A stretch of DNA of 64,000 bases, taken from positions 19,016 to 83,015 of the forward strand of contig CAXUKO010000024.1 in NCBI GenBank assembly GCA_964251665.1, given 5' to 3'. The position numbers and the translations under genes were made by a program. Positions 56,094 to 64,000 of the stretch are shown here, in pieces. Numbering within the stretch: the first letter of the stretch is position 1; each line of letters begins with the position of its first letter. Origin of the DNA: JBBQLG01 sp964251665 (GTDB lineage Bacteria; Bacteroidota; Bacteroidia; Cytophagales; Spirosomataceae). The notes under the pieces were generated by a model. It was not told the origin of the DNA. It saw only the letters and a list, made by a program, of their open reading frames with translations, and made no database searches.

Positions 56094-56822
56094 GAATAAT
56101 AGGTCTATCGCAAATTCCCGATCCGATACTTCTATCGGGTATTGTCTGCCAATGAAAGCGAACCCTTTCCCCAACTCCAGTAAAAATTTCGTGATGTGCT
56201 GCACCAACCCGTTCTCCAGATCCCGCTCCTTGTATTTTTCGGTTAAGGTCAGAAAATCGAAGAGATACGGATTTTTCAGCGATTGCTGTGCCAAATCGGA
56301 GAAGGGTTCAGGCAATGTGCGCTCAAAATTCGTGATGGCCTTTCCTGATCGCTCCCGGTATTTCGATTCAATCTGTTGTACCATCACATCCCTTGACCAG
56401 CCGTTTTCGATAGTAGCCTGTATGTAGAAGTGACGCGCTTCAGGTTCCTTTACCTTGTCCAAGAGAGTGAGATGATGATACCAGGTCAATTTTGCAAGTC
56501 CCACTTGCAAAATTGGGTTTTCGCCGAATGGATCGTCCGGGTAAGCAGCCGCAAACGACTTCATATAGCGCAGGTTGCGGGGCGACATACCTTTCATATT
56601 CGGAAATTCTGCCTTAAGGTCCGCTACCAGTCGAACAACAACTTTCTGTCCCCACCCCTGCTGTTTCTCCTGTTCCAATATGATTCTGCCGATCCGCCAG
56701 TACATGGCCAGAAATTCCGTATTGGCAGCTATTGTCGCTCGAAGCTGAGTCGTACGGATCTCACTTTTCAGTCTTTCGAGCAGTACTTTGTAGTCACCTG
56801 CTCCATTTGGTAGTGATAGCAT
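56094..56822 (-). CDS. yhcG: yhcG/DUF1016 nuclease gene, exon 1
   Basis: 243 codons. It starts MLSLPNGAGDYKVLLERLKSE and contains the DUF1016 N-terminal helical domain (ARHFYIQATIENGWSRDVMVQQIESK), then the start of the nuclease core GKGFAFIGRQYPIEVSDREF. It ends at IDLLF where the intron begins. The frame stays open for about 20 more codons into the intron, giving a truncated product. The gene lies upstream of the MmeI-like gene on the same strand, as is common for YhcG nucleases beside restriction systems. Confidence 0.88.
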
Positions 56823-57153
56823 CTTGTTAGTCTCCCGTCGTATTCAATCTTCAATATAGCAGTTTATCAGTTAACTGTTATACCAATATCAGGCTTGATC
56901 GTAGCTTTTAGGCTGTAATGATGTATTAACTGGCCATTTGTTATACCGTCGCCCTGAAAAAGGGCAACGGAGGGGAATAGGTCGCGCCAGGCTGAAAAAG
57001 CCCCGCGCAGATGTCATTGTTGATTTTAGAATTGAAGGGAAGAAAAAGCCGGGGTAAATCACTACACTGTTATCTTAATATATTATTATAATGATATAAT
57101 TTGTAAATTAGTACTGTCATTAAACGGGAAGGCAACCCGCAAACTACAACACT
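56823..57153. other. Divergent intergenic region
   Basis: 331 nt between the yhcG-like gene (minus) and ardC (plus). Two short GC-rich hairpin-like elements lie around 56950 and 56995, then motif copy C (57026-57048), then an AT-rich stretch to the ardC start. A near-consensus -7 box TATAATTTG lies about 50 nt before ardC. Confidence 0.45.
57026..57048 (+). repeat. Dispersed 20-bp motif, copy C
   Basis: TTAGAATTGAAGGGAAGAAAAAG, 22 of 23 matches to copy A including the preceding TTA. It lies about 105 nt upstream of ardC in the same orientation. Confidence 0.7.
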
Positions 57154-58044
57154 ATGAGCACCCAGAAAGCAGAGAAATTCGACATTTACGAGTTTATCAA
57201 CGAGCAGGTAGTTAAACAGTTAGAGCAGGGCGTTTTGCCGTGGCGCAAGCCCTGGAAGGTGGCCATTGTCGAAGGTCAACAGTACACGATTCCACACAAC
57301 TACGCAACGAAGCGACCCTATACCGGGGTAAATGCTTTCCTGTTGGCTCTTACTCCTTACCGTACGCCGATGTTTCTAACTTTTAATCAGGTGAAAGAAT
57401 TGGGCGGTTTAGTGAAACAGGGAGCGGCCAGTTTGCCGATTGTGTTCTGGAAGCCGATAAAGGTGAAAGGAGAAAAAGGCAAGGAGGAAGATAAGTTAGT
57501 ATTACGCTATTACCGGGTATTTAACATCGAAGATACTACGCTACCGATAAACATTCGGGAGCCGGAACAACAGCAGGAACCGGTTATAATTGACACCTGC
57601 CAGCGTATTATTGAGGGAATGCCTAATCGTCCTCCAGTGGTAAACAACGATCCGGCCCGTTGCTATTATTCACCGCTTCGGGATATTGTCAATATGGCAC
57701 CGGCTCAGAACTTCAAAAAAGCAGCCGATTACTATAGCGTTCTTTTTCATGAACTGGTACACGCTACCGGCCACAGTTCCCGATTGCACCGGGCAGAGAT
57801 TACTGAACTGGCTTCGTTTGGCTCACAGACGTACAGCAAGGAGGAGTTAACGGCCGAGTTGGGCGCAGCTTATCTGTGTGGTGTAACCGGTATCAGTGCT
57901 ATGACGATTGACAACAGTGCCGCTTATATTAGTGGCTGGTTAAACCGATTGCGCGACGACAAACGGTTTTTCTTTGAAGCCGCCCAAAAAGCGCAGAAGG
58001 CAGCGAACTACATTCAGAACATCAGTTACAAATACGAAGCCTAA
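57154..58044 (+). CDS. ardC: Antirestriction protein ArdC (ssDNA-binding plus zincin)
   Basis: 296 residues. The N-terminal ArdC/DUF1738 ssDNA-binding domain begins FDIYEFINEQVVKQLEQGVLPWRKPW. The C-terminal zincin domain has HELVHATGH (HExxH plus third His) and a following LTAELGAAYLCG with Glu. ArdC coats incoming single-stranded DNA and protects plasmids from restriction during conjugation. First of a short operon. The gene lies directly downstream of motif copy C. Confidence 0.92.
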   Translation: MSTQKAEKFDIYEFINEQVVKQLEQGVLPWRKPWKVAIVEGQQYTIPHNYATKRPYTGVNAFLLALTPYRTPMFLTFNQVKELGGLVKQGAASLPIVFWKPIKVKGEKGKEEDKLVLRYYRVFNIEDTTLPINIREPEQQQEPVIIDTCQRIIEGMPNRPPVVNNDPARCYYSPLRDIVNMAPAQNFKKAADYYSVLFHELVHATGHSSRLHRAEITELASFGSQTYSKEELTAELGAAYLCGVTGISAMTIDNSAAYISGWLNRLRDDKRFFFEAAQKAQKAANYIQNISYKYEA

Positions 58045-58051
58045 ACCCCCT

Positions 58052-58085
58052 ACCCTACTGTCTGCCTAATCGCAGGCAGTAGGGT
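58052..58085 (+). terminator. Hairpin after ardC
   Basis: 14-bp stem ACCCTACTGTCTGC/GCAGGCAGTAGGGT with one G-T pair (58052-58065, 58072-58085), 6-nt loop. A T-run is lacking, so it may attenuate rather than stop transcription into the next gene. Confidence 0.5.
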
Positions 58086-58099
58086 TCACCATCAAACTT

Positions 58100-58450
58100 A
58101 TGGAGCAGTACAATTTGAAATTCACAGCCCCAAACAAATACCCAAGCGAGTGCCTGATTACCATTTATCGGCCGTCAGGCATCGTCATTGCAACCGACAT
58201 CGACAAGGGCATGAGCGTTACCAATGCTTGTGCAGAGATTGCAAATGAGGTAGTCAGGCAATATGATGTAAACCCTCAACGAATGATTTTCATCGAGCAG
58301 TACCGTCCCGGCCGACCAGACCAAACTACGGATTTAGTACAATTTGATTTTGCAGATGGTAAGGCTTTCAGGCATCCCCGTTGGACACATATCCCGACTG
58401 AAGACTTCAAAAAGATGATAGAGATTGCCGAGGAAACGGAGGTGATGTAA
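58100..58450 (+). CDS. Hypothetical protein (116 aa)
   Basis: A soluble alpha/beta protein. Strands (YPSECLITIYRPSGIVIATD) precede a helix (SVTNACAEIANEVVRQYD) and a strand with FIEQYRPGRPDQ. Not recognised. It follows ardC after 55 nt and is likely in the same operon. A 44-bp perfect palindrome begins 6 nt after its stop. Confidence 0.55.
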   Translation: MEQYNLKFTAPNKYPSECLITIYRPSGIVIATDIDKGMSVTNACAEIANEVVRQYDVNPQRMIFIEQYRPGRPDQTTDLVQFDFADGKAFRHPRWTHIPTEDFKKMIEIAEETEVM

Positions 58451-58455
58451 TATGT

Positions 58456-58499
58456 TATATTATGATACCAGTAAAGTACTTTACTGGTATCATAATATA
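58456..58499. repeat. 44-bp perfect palindrome
   Basis: Arms of 22 bp with no loop, centred at 58477/58478 (AAAGT|ACTTT), containing GATACCAGTAAAGT and its complement. Directly after the 116-residue gene. It could act as a terminator (AT-rich stem), a binding site for a dimeric repressor, or a cruciform-forming site. Confidence 0.85.
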
Positions 58500-58725
58500 T
58501 AATTTGCTCTTACCACTCGTTTGAGGGTAAAATACTATTAAAATGGTATAATGGTAAACCAAAATAATAGTTAATGAGGTGTATAAAGTTGGTGTCTAAG
58601 CAGTCACATGGGCTACAAAAAGTCACGAAAAATAAATTGAAAACATAGTTAAAACGCGTTAAACGCCTATTCTGTGAAAATTGTCTGTTTATTTGCGGCA
58701 TGTATAATTCCAATCGTTGCCGTTC

Positions 58726-59166
58726 ATGACCACAGATCCCCCTCCCCAGAAAAGAAAATTAATTGATGCCGTGCAGGTTTATAAGGCTCTGTTAACACGG
58801 GTTGATACTTACTTGAAGCAGGAATTAAAACACCCCGAAATAGCCAAATACCTTAAACTAAGCCTGACAAACTACTATACTAAACGGAGGGGTGAGCGAC
58901 GATTTACATACGAAGAAGTACGGCTGGTATTGGAAAAGTTCGGTACGCAGGAGGAACTGAAACAACTCAGAGAATTTATAGATGTTCGGGATAAGGTATA
59001 TGATTGTTTAAAAGAGTCGCCTGTTCCATTGACAGAGTATCGCCGATTATTAAGCCTGCAACATCATCGGGATTTGGCCCATCGGCGTGATTTTCCTGAC
59101 ACCTGGCGCATTGAGGACTTAGAACTCATTGGTCAGTTCATGGAATCGGTAGGCTACATCGGCTAA
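58726..59166 (+). CDS. Helix-turn-helix-like DNA-binding protein (146 aa)
   Basis: ATG 58726 is preferred to a TTG 9 nt upstream. The segment HPEIAKYLKLSLTNYYTKRRGERRFTYEEVRLVLEKFG reads like a Cro/phage-type HTH, followed by a second helical part to the C-terminus. It lies in the leading region between ardC and the mobilization genes and faces the candidate oriT. A regulator of transfer or of ardC is plausible, but inferred only from position. Confidence 0.5.
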   Translation: MTTDPPPQKRKLIDAVQVYKALLTRVDTYLKQELKHPEIAKYLKLSLTNYYTKRRGERRFTYEEVRLVLEKFGTQEELKQLREFIDVRDKVYDCLKESPVPLTEYRRLLSLQHHRDLAHRRDFPDTWRIEDLELIGQFMESVGYIG

Positions 59167-59427
59167 ATTTTACCGATAATCCGGTTAAAAATCCGCTTCA
59201 ATTCTTCGCCTGTTTCCTGTAATTTCGCTACTCTATTGCAATAGTAGAGGAAGTAGTTTTTAGGCCTTTTTGTCGATAGCAAGATAGAGACTGACAACTC
59301 ATTGATAAATAGCTATTTAGGTATAAAACTCTGCATGTATAGTGTACAGTTTATTCCTAAACTGTTATCAGACAGCAGGTTATCAGCAAAAACTGTACAC
59401 TGTGTCATGTAAGTCCCTGATTTGTAA
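59167..59427. other. Gene-free leader of the mobilization operon, holds the candidate oriT
   Basis: 261 nt with no gene. Its last 90 nt carry the inverted and direct repeats described for 59341-59401. The first part is AT-rich without clear signals. Confidence 0.5.
59341..59401. promoter_or_regulatory. Candidate origin of transfer (oriT) or mob operator
   Basis: AGTGTACAGTTT (59341-59352) and AAACTGTACACT (59390-59401) are perfect 12-bp inverted arms 37 nt apart. Between them, GTTATCAG occurs twice (59364-59371 and 59379-59386) as a direct repeat. It ends 26 nt before the start of the BfmA/BtgA-like accessory gene, which precedes the relaxase. Inverted plus direct repeats beside mob genes are typical of oriT. 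A binding site for the accessory protein is the alternative. Confidence 0.5.
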
Positions 59428-59952
59428 ATGGAGCGAGAAACCGTAAAAATTGACGCGGACGTGGCTCAACGCGCCCGTGAGGAGGTCAAAAAAATCAATC
59501 AGAAGTTGGCCCGAAAGAAAGGGCCTGGTAAACCTCAAAAAATTACGTTCAATGAGTACCTGAGCAAGGCAGTGAATCATTACATCGAGTTGGGCTATGA
59601 CCCCAGCCGTGATGAGGATAAGAACCCGTTGAAAGAAACTGTCGTCCGCACGACCGACCGGATCATCACTTACCTGCAAAGCCACGAAAAGTGGTACATG
59701 GAGCCGGTTAAACAACACCTCGAAAAAGTCGATGCCCGGTTAGAGCAGGCTGAATTACCGCCAACCGCCGAGCTACCGACCGATTTGAAATTTATCAAAG
59801 ACATGAGTTTGTTTTCCTACCTGACGAGTGATCTGGTGTTGAACCTGCTGTTTCATCAATACAAAGACTCACCCCAACAGTTGGCCGACATTCAGGAATG
59901 GGCTGCCCGACGCTACCAAGAGCGGTACGACGAACTGGTTCAGAAATATTAG
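59428..59952 (+). CDS. BfmA/BtgA-like mobilization accessory protein
   Basis: 174 residues. N-terminal ERETVKIDADVAQRAREEV, then ITFNEYLSKAVNHYIELG, reads as a ribbon-helix-helix-like DNA-binding part, and the rest is helical. It sits directly before a DUF5712-type relaxase and after the repeat-rich candidate oriT, which is where Bacteroidetes relaxosome accessory proteins lie. It probably binds oriT and helps the relaxase nick. Family from position and pattern. Confidence 0.7.
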   Translation: MERETVKIDADVAQRAREEVKKINQKLARKKGPGKPQKITFNEYLSKAVNHYIELGYDPSRDEDKNPLKETVVRTTDRIITYLQSHEKWYMEPVKQHLEKVDARLEQAELPPTAELPTDLKFIKDMSLFSYLTSDLVLNLLFHQYKDSPQQLADIQEWAARRYQERYDELVQKY

Positions 59953-60021
59953 TATAACAAAATACTGTGATTTTGACCAAGGCAATAAATTATTATCATA
60001 GAAAATTGCTATAATACTGTA

Positions 60022-61221
60022 ATGGTAATACGTGTACTACCGGCCAGTAAAGGCGGTATTTATTCAAATGCTGGTTCTTCTCACTTTCTGGTTAATTATC
60101 TCGAACATGAAGCCCGTGAACAGAAGCAGGAGGATAAAGCCATTTTCTTCGATCAGAAAGTAGCGGGAGTAGAAGGGGAGGAGGTACGTAGCCGGATCGA
60201 CGCGAACGGGCAGGGACTGCAAAAAGGTAAGCCGCACTTTCATTCATTAGTTATCTCGCCAAGTCAGGATGAACTACAGCATCTGCAAAATGACCCGGAG
60301 AAGTTAAAGATCTACACCCGGCAGGTGATGGAAAACTACGCGGTCAACTTCACGCATAAACGCCAAAAGCCGCTGACCAGTGATAACCTGGTTTGGTACG
60401 CAACCATTCACAACAGTCGACAATATTCAGGGCTGGATGATGCTGTGCAGACCGGCCAAGCCCAGGCACGTCAGCCGAAGGAAGGTGAGCAAACTCATGT
60501 TCACGTAATCGTATCGGCGCGGGACCGAAGTATGAGCCGGTCTTTACACCCTGATGCCGGCAGTAGCCGGTTCAACTACAAAGCATGGTTACTGAAGAAC
60601 AACCAGGACTTTGAACGGACTTTCAACTACAAAGCGGTCGTAACCGAGATCCAGCATCGGCAGCGATTGGAAAAGCAACTGAACCGGCTGGATCGGGGAG
60701 GGTTGTCGCTTGACCGAGAAAAGATAATTGGTATTGGTCAGCAACACGGATACTCGCCGAATTTCTGGAAAGGCATGAGTCAGGTTGAGCGGGGCGTAAA
60801 AAACGGCAGCGTCTTTACCGCCAATCAGGCTTACGAGCGACTGAACAACACGACTAAAGCCAAATCAAAAAACACGAAGCAGCAAACCGGGAACGAGTTG
60901 GTCATTACGCAACACAAACCGGATCGCAATTCTTTACCTCTGCGAGTTGAGAGTCACGATGCAGCCAAAGGAGAGCGGTTGAAGCCGGGTGTTGCTCAAA
61001 CGTCAACGGCCGATTCGGGCAAAATAGAATCAAAAAAATTGGCCGTGCAGGTTGCCGCAGCAGCGGACAAATCGAAGACTGGGCAAAAAGAACAATCTCG
61101 CCCGAATCGAACGGACCTCAGTCCGTTGCTGAATGCGCTGAAGTTCGAGAGTGTACCGGAAACCGGTGAACAGGCACGAACTCAGGATGATTACCGACGA
61201 CGACTGAAACGACGTCGATGA
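60022..61221 (+). CDS. mobB: Relaxase, DUF5712/MobB-like
   Basis: 399 residues. N-terminal HFLVNYLEHEAREQ, then KPHFHSLVISPSQDEL and HVHVIVSARDRSMSRSLHPD, the Tyr/HxH-type core of Bacteroidetes MobB/DUF5712 relaxases. HxH motifs (HFH, HVH) would hold the metal. The C-terminal 150 residues are basic and disordered. It would nick oriT, stay on the DNA end and lead it through the type IV channel. ATG 60022, 69 nt after the accessory gene. The coupling protein follows 58 nt later. Confidence 0.85.
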   Translation: MVIRVLPASKGGIYSNAGSSHFLVNYLEHEAREQKQEDKAIFFDQKVAGVEGEEVRSRIDANGQGLQKGKPHFHSLVISPSQDELQHLQNDPEKLKIYTRQVMENYAVNFTHKRQKPLTSDNLVWYATIHNSRQYSGLDDAVQTGQAQARQPKEGEQTHVHVIVSARDRSMSRSLHPDAGSSRFNYKAWLLKNNQDFERTFNYKAVVTEIQHRQRLEKQLNRLDRGGLSLDREKIIGIGQQHGYSPNFWKGMSQVERGVKNGSVFTANQAYERLNNTTKAKSKNTKQQTGNELVITQHKPDRNSLPLRVESHDAAKGERLKPGVAQTSTADSGKIESKKLAVQVAAAADKSKTGQKEQSRPNRTDLSPLLNALKFESVPETGEQARTQDDYRRRLKRRR

Positions 61222-61279
61222 ATAGGCTGGCTATTTCAGGTTGGCCACAGATTACCCTTACCGATTACAAAACGTACCG

Positions 61280-63199
61280 ATGAACCAAAACCGAAACGCT
61301 GTACTCTTACTGATTGCGCTGATCGCTCTGCTGGTTGGCGGAGAATACTATTTGTTGTTATACGTCGCTCCGCGTGATGCTGCCTGGTACACGCGCCTGC
61401 TGAACCTGTATATGAAAGGCGGGTGGCTGTTCCGATTAGTCTTTGCCTTTATGGTGCCAATGGCGTTTGCCCTGCCTGACGATACCAAAAGCTATAGAGA
61501 ACTGCGCAAGGATAAACGCCCGGCAATGAAGATACAACTTGTAGCATTATCGGGCTACCTGATCGGAACCGGATTGCTGGCCACCGCCCACCGGTTTCCG
61601 TACCAATTCACTTACATAATGCCGATAGGAGCGGGGTTATGTATCCTATTCGGCATCGGTGTCGGTTACTGGATTCTGCGACCTAAACCGAAACGCCCCA
61701 TTATAGAAGACCGAAAAGTAGGTGTAGCAAAAAAAGGGTTTCAGTTTCGCACAACTACGGGCGGATGGATCAAAGTGCCCAATCCATTCCGGGGCACATT
61801 CATCACAGGCGGACCCGGTTCCGGTAAGTCGGATTCGCTGGCCAAGCCGTTTATCCGGCAAGCCCTCGAACAGGATTATTGCGGCATACTTTACGATGTC
61901 AAATTCCCGGAACTGACCAAGTATGCCTACCATTACCGCAAACAAATACCAACAGCGACGAGTCGGTTTTGCGTTGTCAACTTTCAGGATATGAACCGGA
62001 CGCACCGACTCAACCCGATTGCACCGGAAAATATGCCCAGCATCACCTACGCCGAAGAATATGCCCTGGCTTTGTTGAAGAACCTGCAATCGGAGACAAT
62101 AGACAAACAGGATTTCTGGTCACGGTCGACTACAGCCGTCATGACGGGGTTGATCTGGTATCTGAAGAAGCACCACCCGGCGCATTGTACGTTGCCCCAC
62201 GTCGTGACGCTGATTACCAAAATGCCCTACGACAAATTGGTAACCATGATCGGCAACGATCCTGAGTGTCTGAGTTACGTGATGAGCATTATTACCGCGA
62301 TTGGGAATAAATCCGCCGATCAGTTGTCGGGCGTGATCGGAACGATGCAGGTTATGTTGGCGAAACTGGCCACACCTGAAGTATTTTGGGTGATGTCGGC
62401 GACCGATGAGGGATTCAGCATGGACCTCAACAACGTCAACCAACCCATTTTCCTTTGTCTGGGTGGCGACCGGGAGGTTATGGATGCCCTACGGCCGTTA
62501 CTGGGTTTATATTGTACTGTGGCTCTCAAACGGATGAACCGTCAGGGCAAGCATCATTCTATTTTACTATTGGACGAGGCCCCAACTATTTACATTCCCA
62601 ATTTCGAGCAGATCCCCGCCACTGGTCGGAGTTCTCAAATTGCAACGGTCTATATGTGTCAGGATTTATCGCAGGTGCGGAAGTACTACGGCGATAAAGA
62701 AAGCCAGATGATTCTGGGAACGCTCAGCAATCAGTTTTATGGGTCTGTCTCCAGTGCTGAAACAGCCAAATACGTCAGCCAGTTGATCGGTCGACATGAG
62801 GTCATTACACCTGAAGAGTCCCGCGACAACAGCCCGGCGTTTGACCTCGGCAGTGTATTCGGCAGTCGAAGCCAGCCGCAGCGAGGCCGAAGCACCATCA
62901 GCTACCGCAAGCAGGAACGGCCCATTATTGAGCCTGATGAACTACACGAGTTCGACAAAGGAGAATTCATTGGGTTCACTGTTGAAGCAAAGCAGGGGCG
63001 TTTCTGGGGAAGAATTGCACTGGACGCGGACGAAACACCGGTCAAGCCCCTTCCTAAATTCTCGTCGCAGCATGACTTACAGACCAATATGGACAGCGTC
63101 ATCCTGGATTGCGCGACGATTTTAGGGTTGGAGGATAAAGCTGTTGAAAAGCTATTGTCAAGCAGTGGTAGTTTATCAAGTCGCCTTACTGTAAATTGA
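61280..63199 (+). CDS. VirD4/TraD-type coupling protein
   Basis: 639 residues. Two N-terminal transmembrane regions (about residues 8-30 and 50-75, with a third around 95-135) precede the ATPase: Walker A GGPGSGKSDSLAKPF and Walker B ILLLDEAPTIYI. It has the ring-ATPase arrangement of type IV coupling proteins and recruits the relaxase-DNA complex to the secretion channel. ATG 61280 is preferred to a TTG at 61241. In Bacteroidetes elements, this follows the relaxase gene as here (also named TraG or MobC in some systems). The 3' end has a polar tail. Confidence 0.9.
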   Translation: MNQNRNAVLLLIALIALLVGGEYYLLLYVAPRDAAWYTRLLNLYMKGGWLFRLVFAFMVPMAFALPDDTKSYRELRKDKRPAMKIQLVALSGYLIGTGLLATAHRFPYQFTYIMPIGAGLCILFGIGVGYWILRPKPKRPIIEDRKVGVAKKGFQFRTTTGGWIKVPNPFRGTFITGGPGSGKSDSLAKPFIRQALEQDYCGILYDVKFPELTKYAYHYRKQIPTATSRFCVVNFQDMNRTHRLNPIAPENMPSITYAEEYALALLKNLQSETIDKQDFWSRSTTAVMTGLIWYLKKHHPAHCTLPHVVTLITKMPYDKLVTMIGNDPECLSYVMSIITAIGNKSADQLSGVIGTMQVMLAKLATPEVFWVMSATDEGFSMDLNNVNQPIFLCLGGDREVMDALRPLLGLYCTVALKRMNRQGKHHSILLLDEAPTIYIPNFEQIPATGRSSQIATVYMCQDLSQVRKYYGDKESQMILGTLSNQFYGSVSSAETAKYVSQLIGRHEVITPEESRDNSPAFDLGSVFGSRSQPQRGRSTISYRKQERPIIEPDELHEFDKGEFIGFTVEAKQGRFWGRIALDADETPVKPLPKFSSQHDLQTNMDSVILDCATILGLEDKAVEKLLSSSGSLSSRLTVN

Positions 63200-63358
63200 T
63201 TTAGTAATAAGTATGCTATCGTTTATTGGTGCATAATATGTTTTAACACTTTACATGAAATATCTCACGAAAAGTGAAAAATTTTGATTTGTATCTTGTC
63301 AGTCAATTATTGACAACATATGCTTTGAGACGTAGTAATAGACGAGGCCGTATTTACT

Positions 63359-63997
63359 TTAACAATTTTGTAGGGCTTTCAACATTCCATTAAGTTTTTT
63401 GGCAACCTTGTAGAACTCTCCATAATAATCTTCTCCGGGCTTAGCTTCTGATTTGAAAGTCGTTAAGTACTTATTTTTTAGACTATTTTGAGCACTCTTC
63501 TTATCTTTTGAATTCTCCATTGCCGCCTGAACTAGCTCCGTATTTTCTGAAAAGACTCGATTGACTACTTTTTGAGGTAATAAGCCCTCTATATTTTTCT
63601 TTCCAGGTTTATCAAGGCCAATTTGGAGTAGATTTACACCTTCCACAACGCCGACTATTTCAAGTGACTTCTTTACTTCATTAAATTTGTCTACATCAAC
63701 TGTCACTAAAAACTTTTTGTGTCTACTCTTAATAAACTTAATTAAGGAATTATTTGATAAAACATCTGCGCCACCGTAAGCATATACTTCTCCACTAAAA
63801 TTTAATCTTTTATCACCATGCTCAGTACTTCTTAACAACTCAAAGTATTCCTTGTCTGTTTCGCCTTCTACGAATATAACTTCGCTGGAGTTATTAAATA
63901 TAGAATCCTTTAAAGGTCCAAAGTCTTCTCCATTTATACCTAAAGTGGGGTGGTCGGGTTTTGGCGGACAGTCTCTTGCTAGTTCTGAGGGATATGT
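63359..63997 (-). CDS. TOPRIM-domain fragment of an OLD-like nuclease (right-edge)
   Basis: The frame is open from just inside the right edge (a stop codon occupies 63998-64000) to 63359 and shows VIFVEGETDKEYFELLRS, then GGADVLSNNSLIKFIK and KKFLVTVDVDKF. This gives the Glu and DxD residues of the TOPRIM nuclease domain found in OLD-family ATPase-nucleases. No ATG precedes the domain in the window. Either the start and ATPase part are lost, or a frameshift separates this part from sequence beyond the edge. AT-rich, with genes such as these common in defence islands. Confidence 0.6.
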   Translation of the reverse strand, partial: TYPSELARDCPPKPDHPTLGINGEDFGPLKDSIFNNSSEVIFVEGETDKEYFELLRSTEHGDKRLNFSGEVYAYGGADVLSNNSLIKFIKSRHKKFLVTVDVDKFNEVKKSLEIVGVVEGVNLLQIGLDKPGKKNIEGLLPQKVVNRVFSENTELVQAAMENSKDKKSAQNSLKNKYLTTFKSEAKPGEDYYGEFYKVAKKLNGMLKALQNC

Positions 63998-64000
63998 TTA

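Noticed and set aside
59167..59340. tRNA or small RNA in the leader of the mobilization operon
   Set aside because: No cloverleaf or T-loop pattern. The stretch is AT-rich without a stable fold beyond the repeats listed.

Overview
The window looks like part of a large conjugative plasmid (or a closely related element) from a Cytophagales bacterium of the Spirosoma/Fibrella type in Bacteroidota. The evidence is Bacteroidetes-type tra genes (TraE/DUF4134, TraF/DUF4133, TraG, TraJ, TraK-like), a BfmA/BtgA-like plus DUF5712-like mobilization pair with a VirD4-type coupling ATPase, a Rep_3-type initiator with iterons, -7 boxes of the Bacteroidetes form TAnnTTTG, and very large secreted proteins built from Ig-like repeats. 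The genus is an inference.

Layout. 1-6.1 kb (minus): transfer operon traA(parA)-DUF3408-membrane protein-traE-traF-traG-traJ-traK, running off the left edge. 6.3-8.6 kb (plus): small plasmid genes of unknown function, punctuated by terminators. 8.9-30.6 kb (plus): a secreted-protein locus. It holds a giant surface protein (about 3,185 codons, broken by a 100-N assembly gap) with a nuclease-like C-terminus, an immunity-like gene, and three more large exported proteins. 31-38.9 kb: an acyltransferase-like membrane protein, a 47-residue cationic peptide gene, several orphan genes, an AT-rich two-gene module (EACC1-like small protein plus HExxH zincin), and a tyrosine recombinase with a Xer-like palindrome upstream. 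39-40.9 kb: rep gene, rep operator, eight iterons and a DnaA box (oriV). 41.8-43.5 kb: umuDC. 43.6-56.8 kb (minus): a defence island with an ABC-three-component system (ATPase, middle component, DUF4297 nuclease), a CoiA-like coiled-coil protein, a GIY-YIG-like protein, an unknown protein, an MmeI-like restriction-modification enzyme, and a YhcG/DUF1016 nuclease gene split by a group II intron. 57-63.2 kb (plus): ardC, small genes, a candidate oriT region, mobilization accessory protein, relaxase and coupling protein. 63.4-64 kb (minus): a TOPRIM-domain fragment.

How it fits together. The rep/iteron/recombinase block would maintain the plasmid. The two transfer blocks, probably adjacent on the circle, would move it. 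ArdC and UmuDC would help it enter and persist. The defence island and the toxin-immunity locus are cargo. A 20-bp motif (GAATAGAAGGGAAGAAAAAG) recurs five times across the window. Four copies lie about 65-110 bp upstream of a start codon in the same orientation, which suggests a plasmid-wide control element.

Most surprising candidates: the nuclease-toxin/immunity locus with its three giant exported partners, the EACC1-like/zincin pair, the shared 20-bp motif, the exact group II intron insertion in the yhcG-like gene, and a 930-nt same-strand overlapping frame inside the CoiA-like gene.
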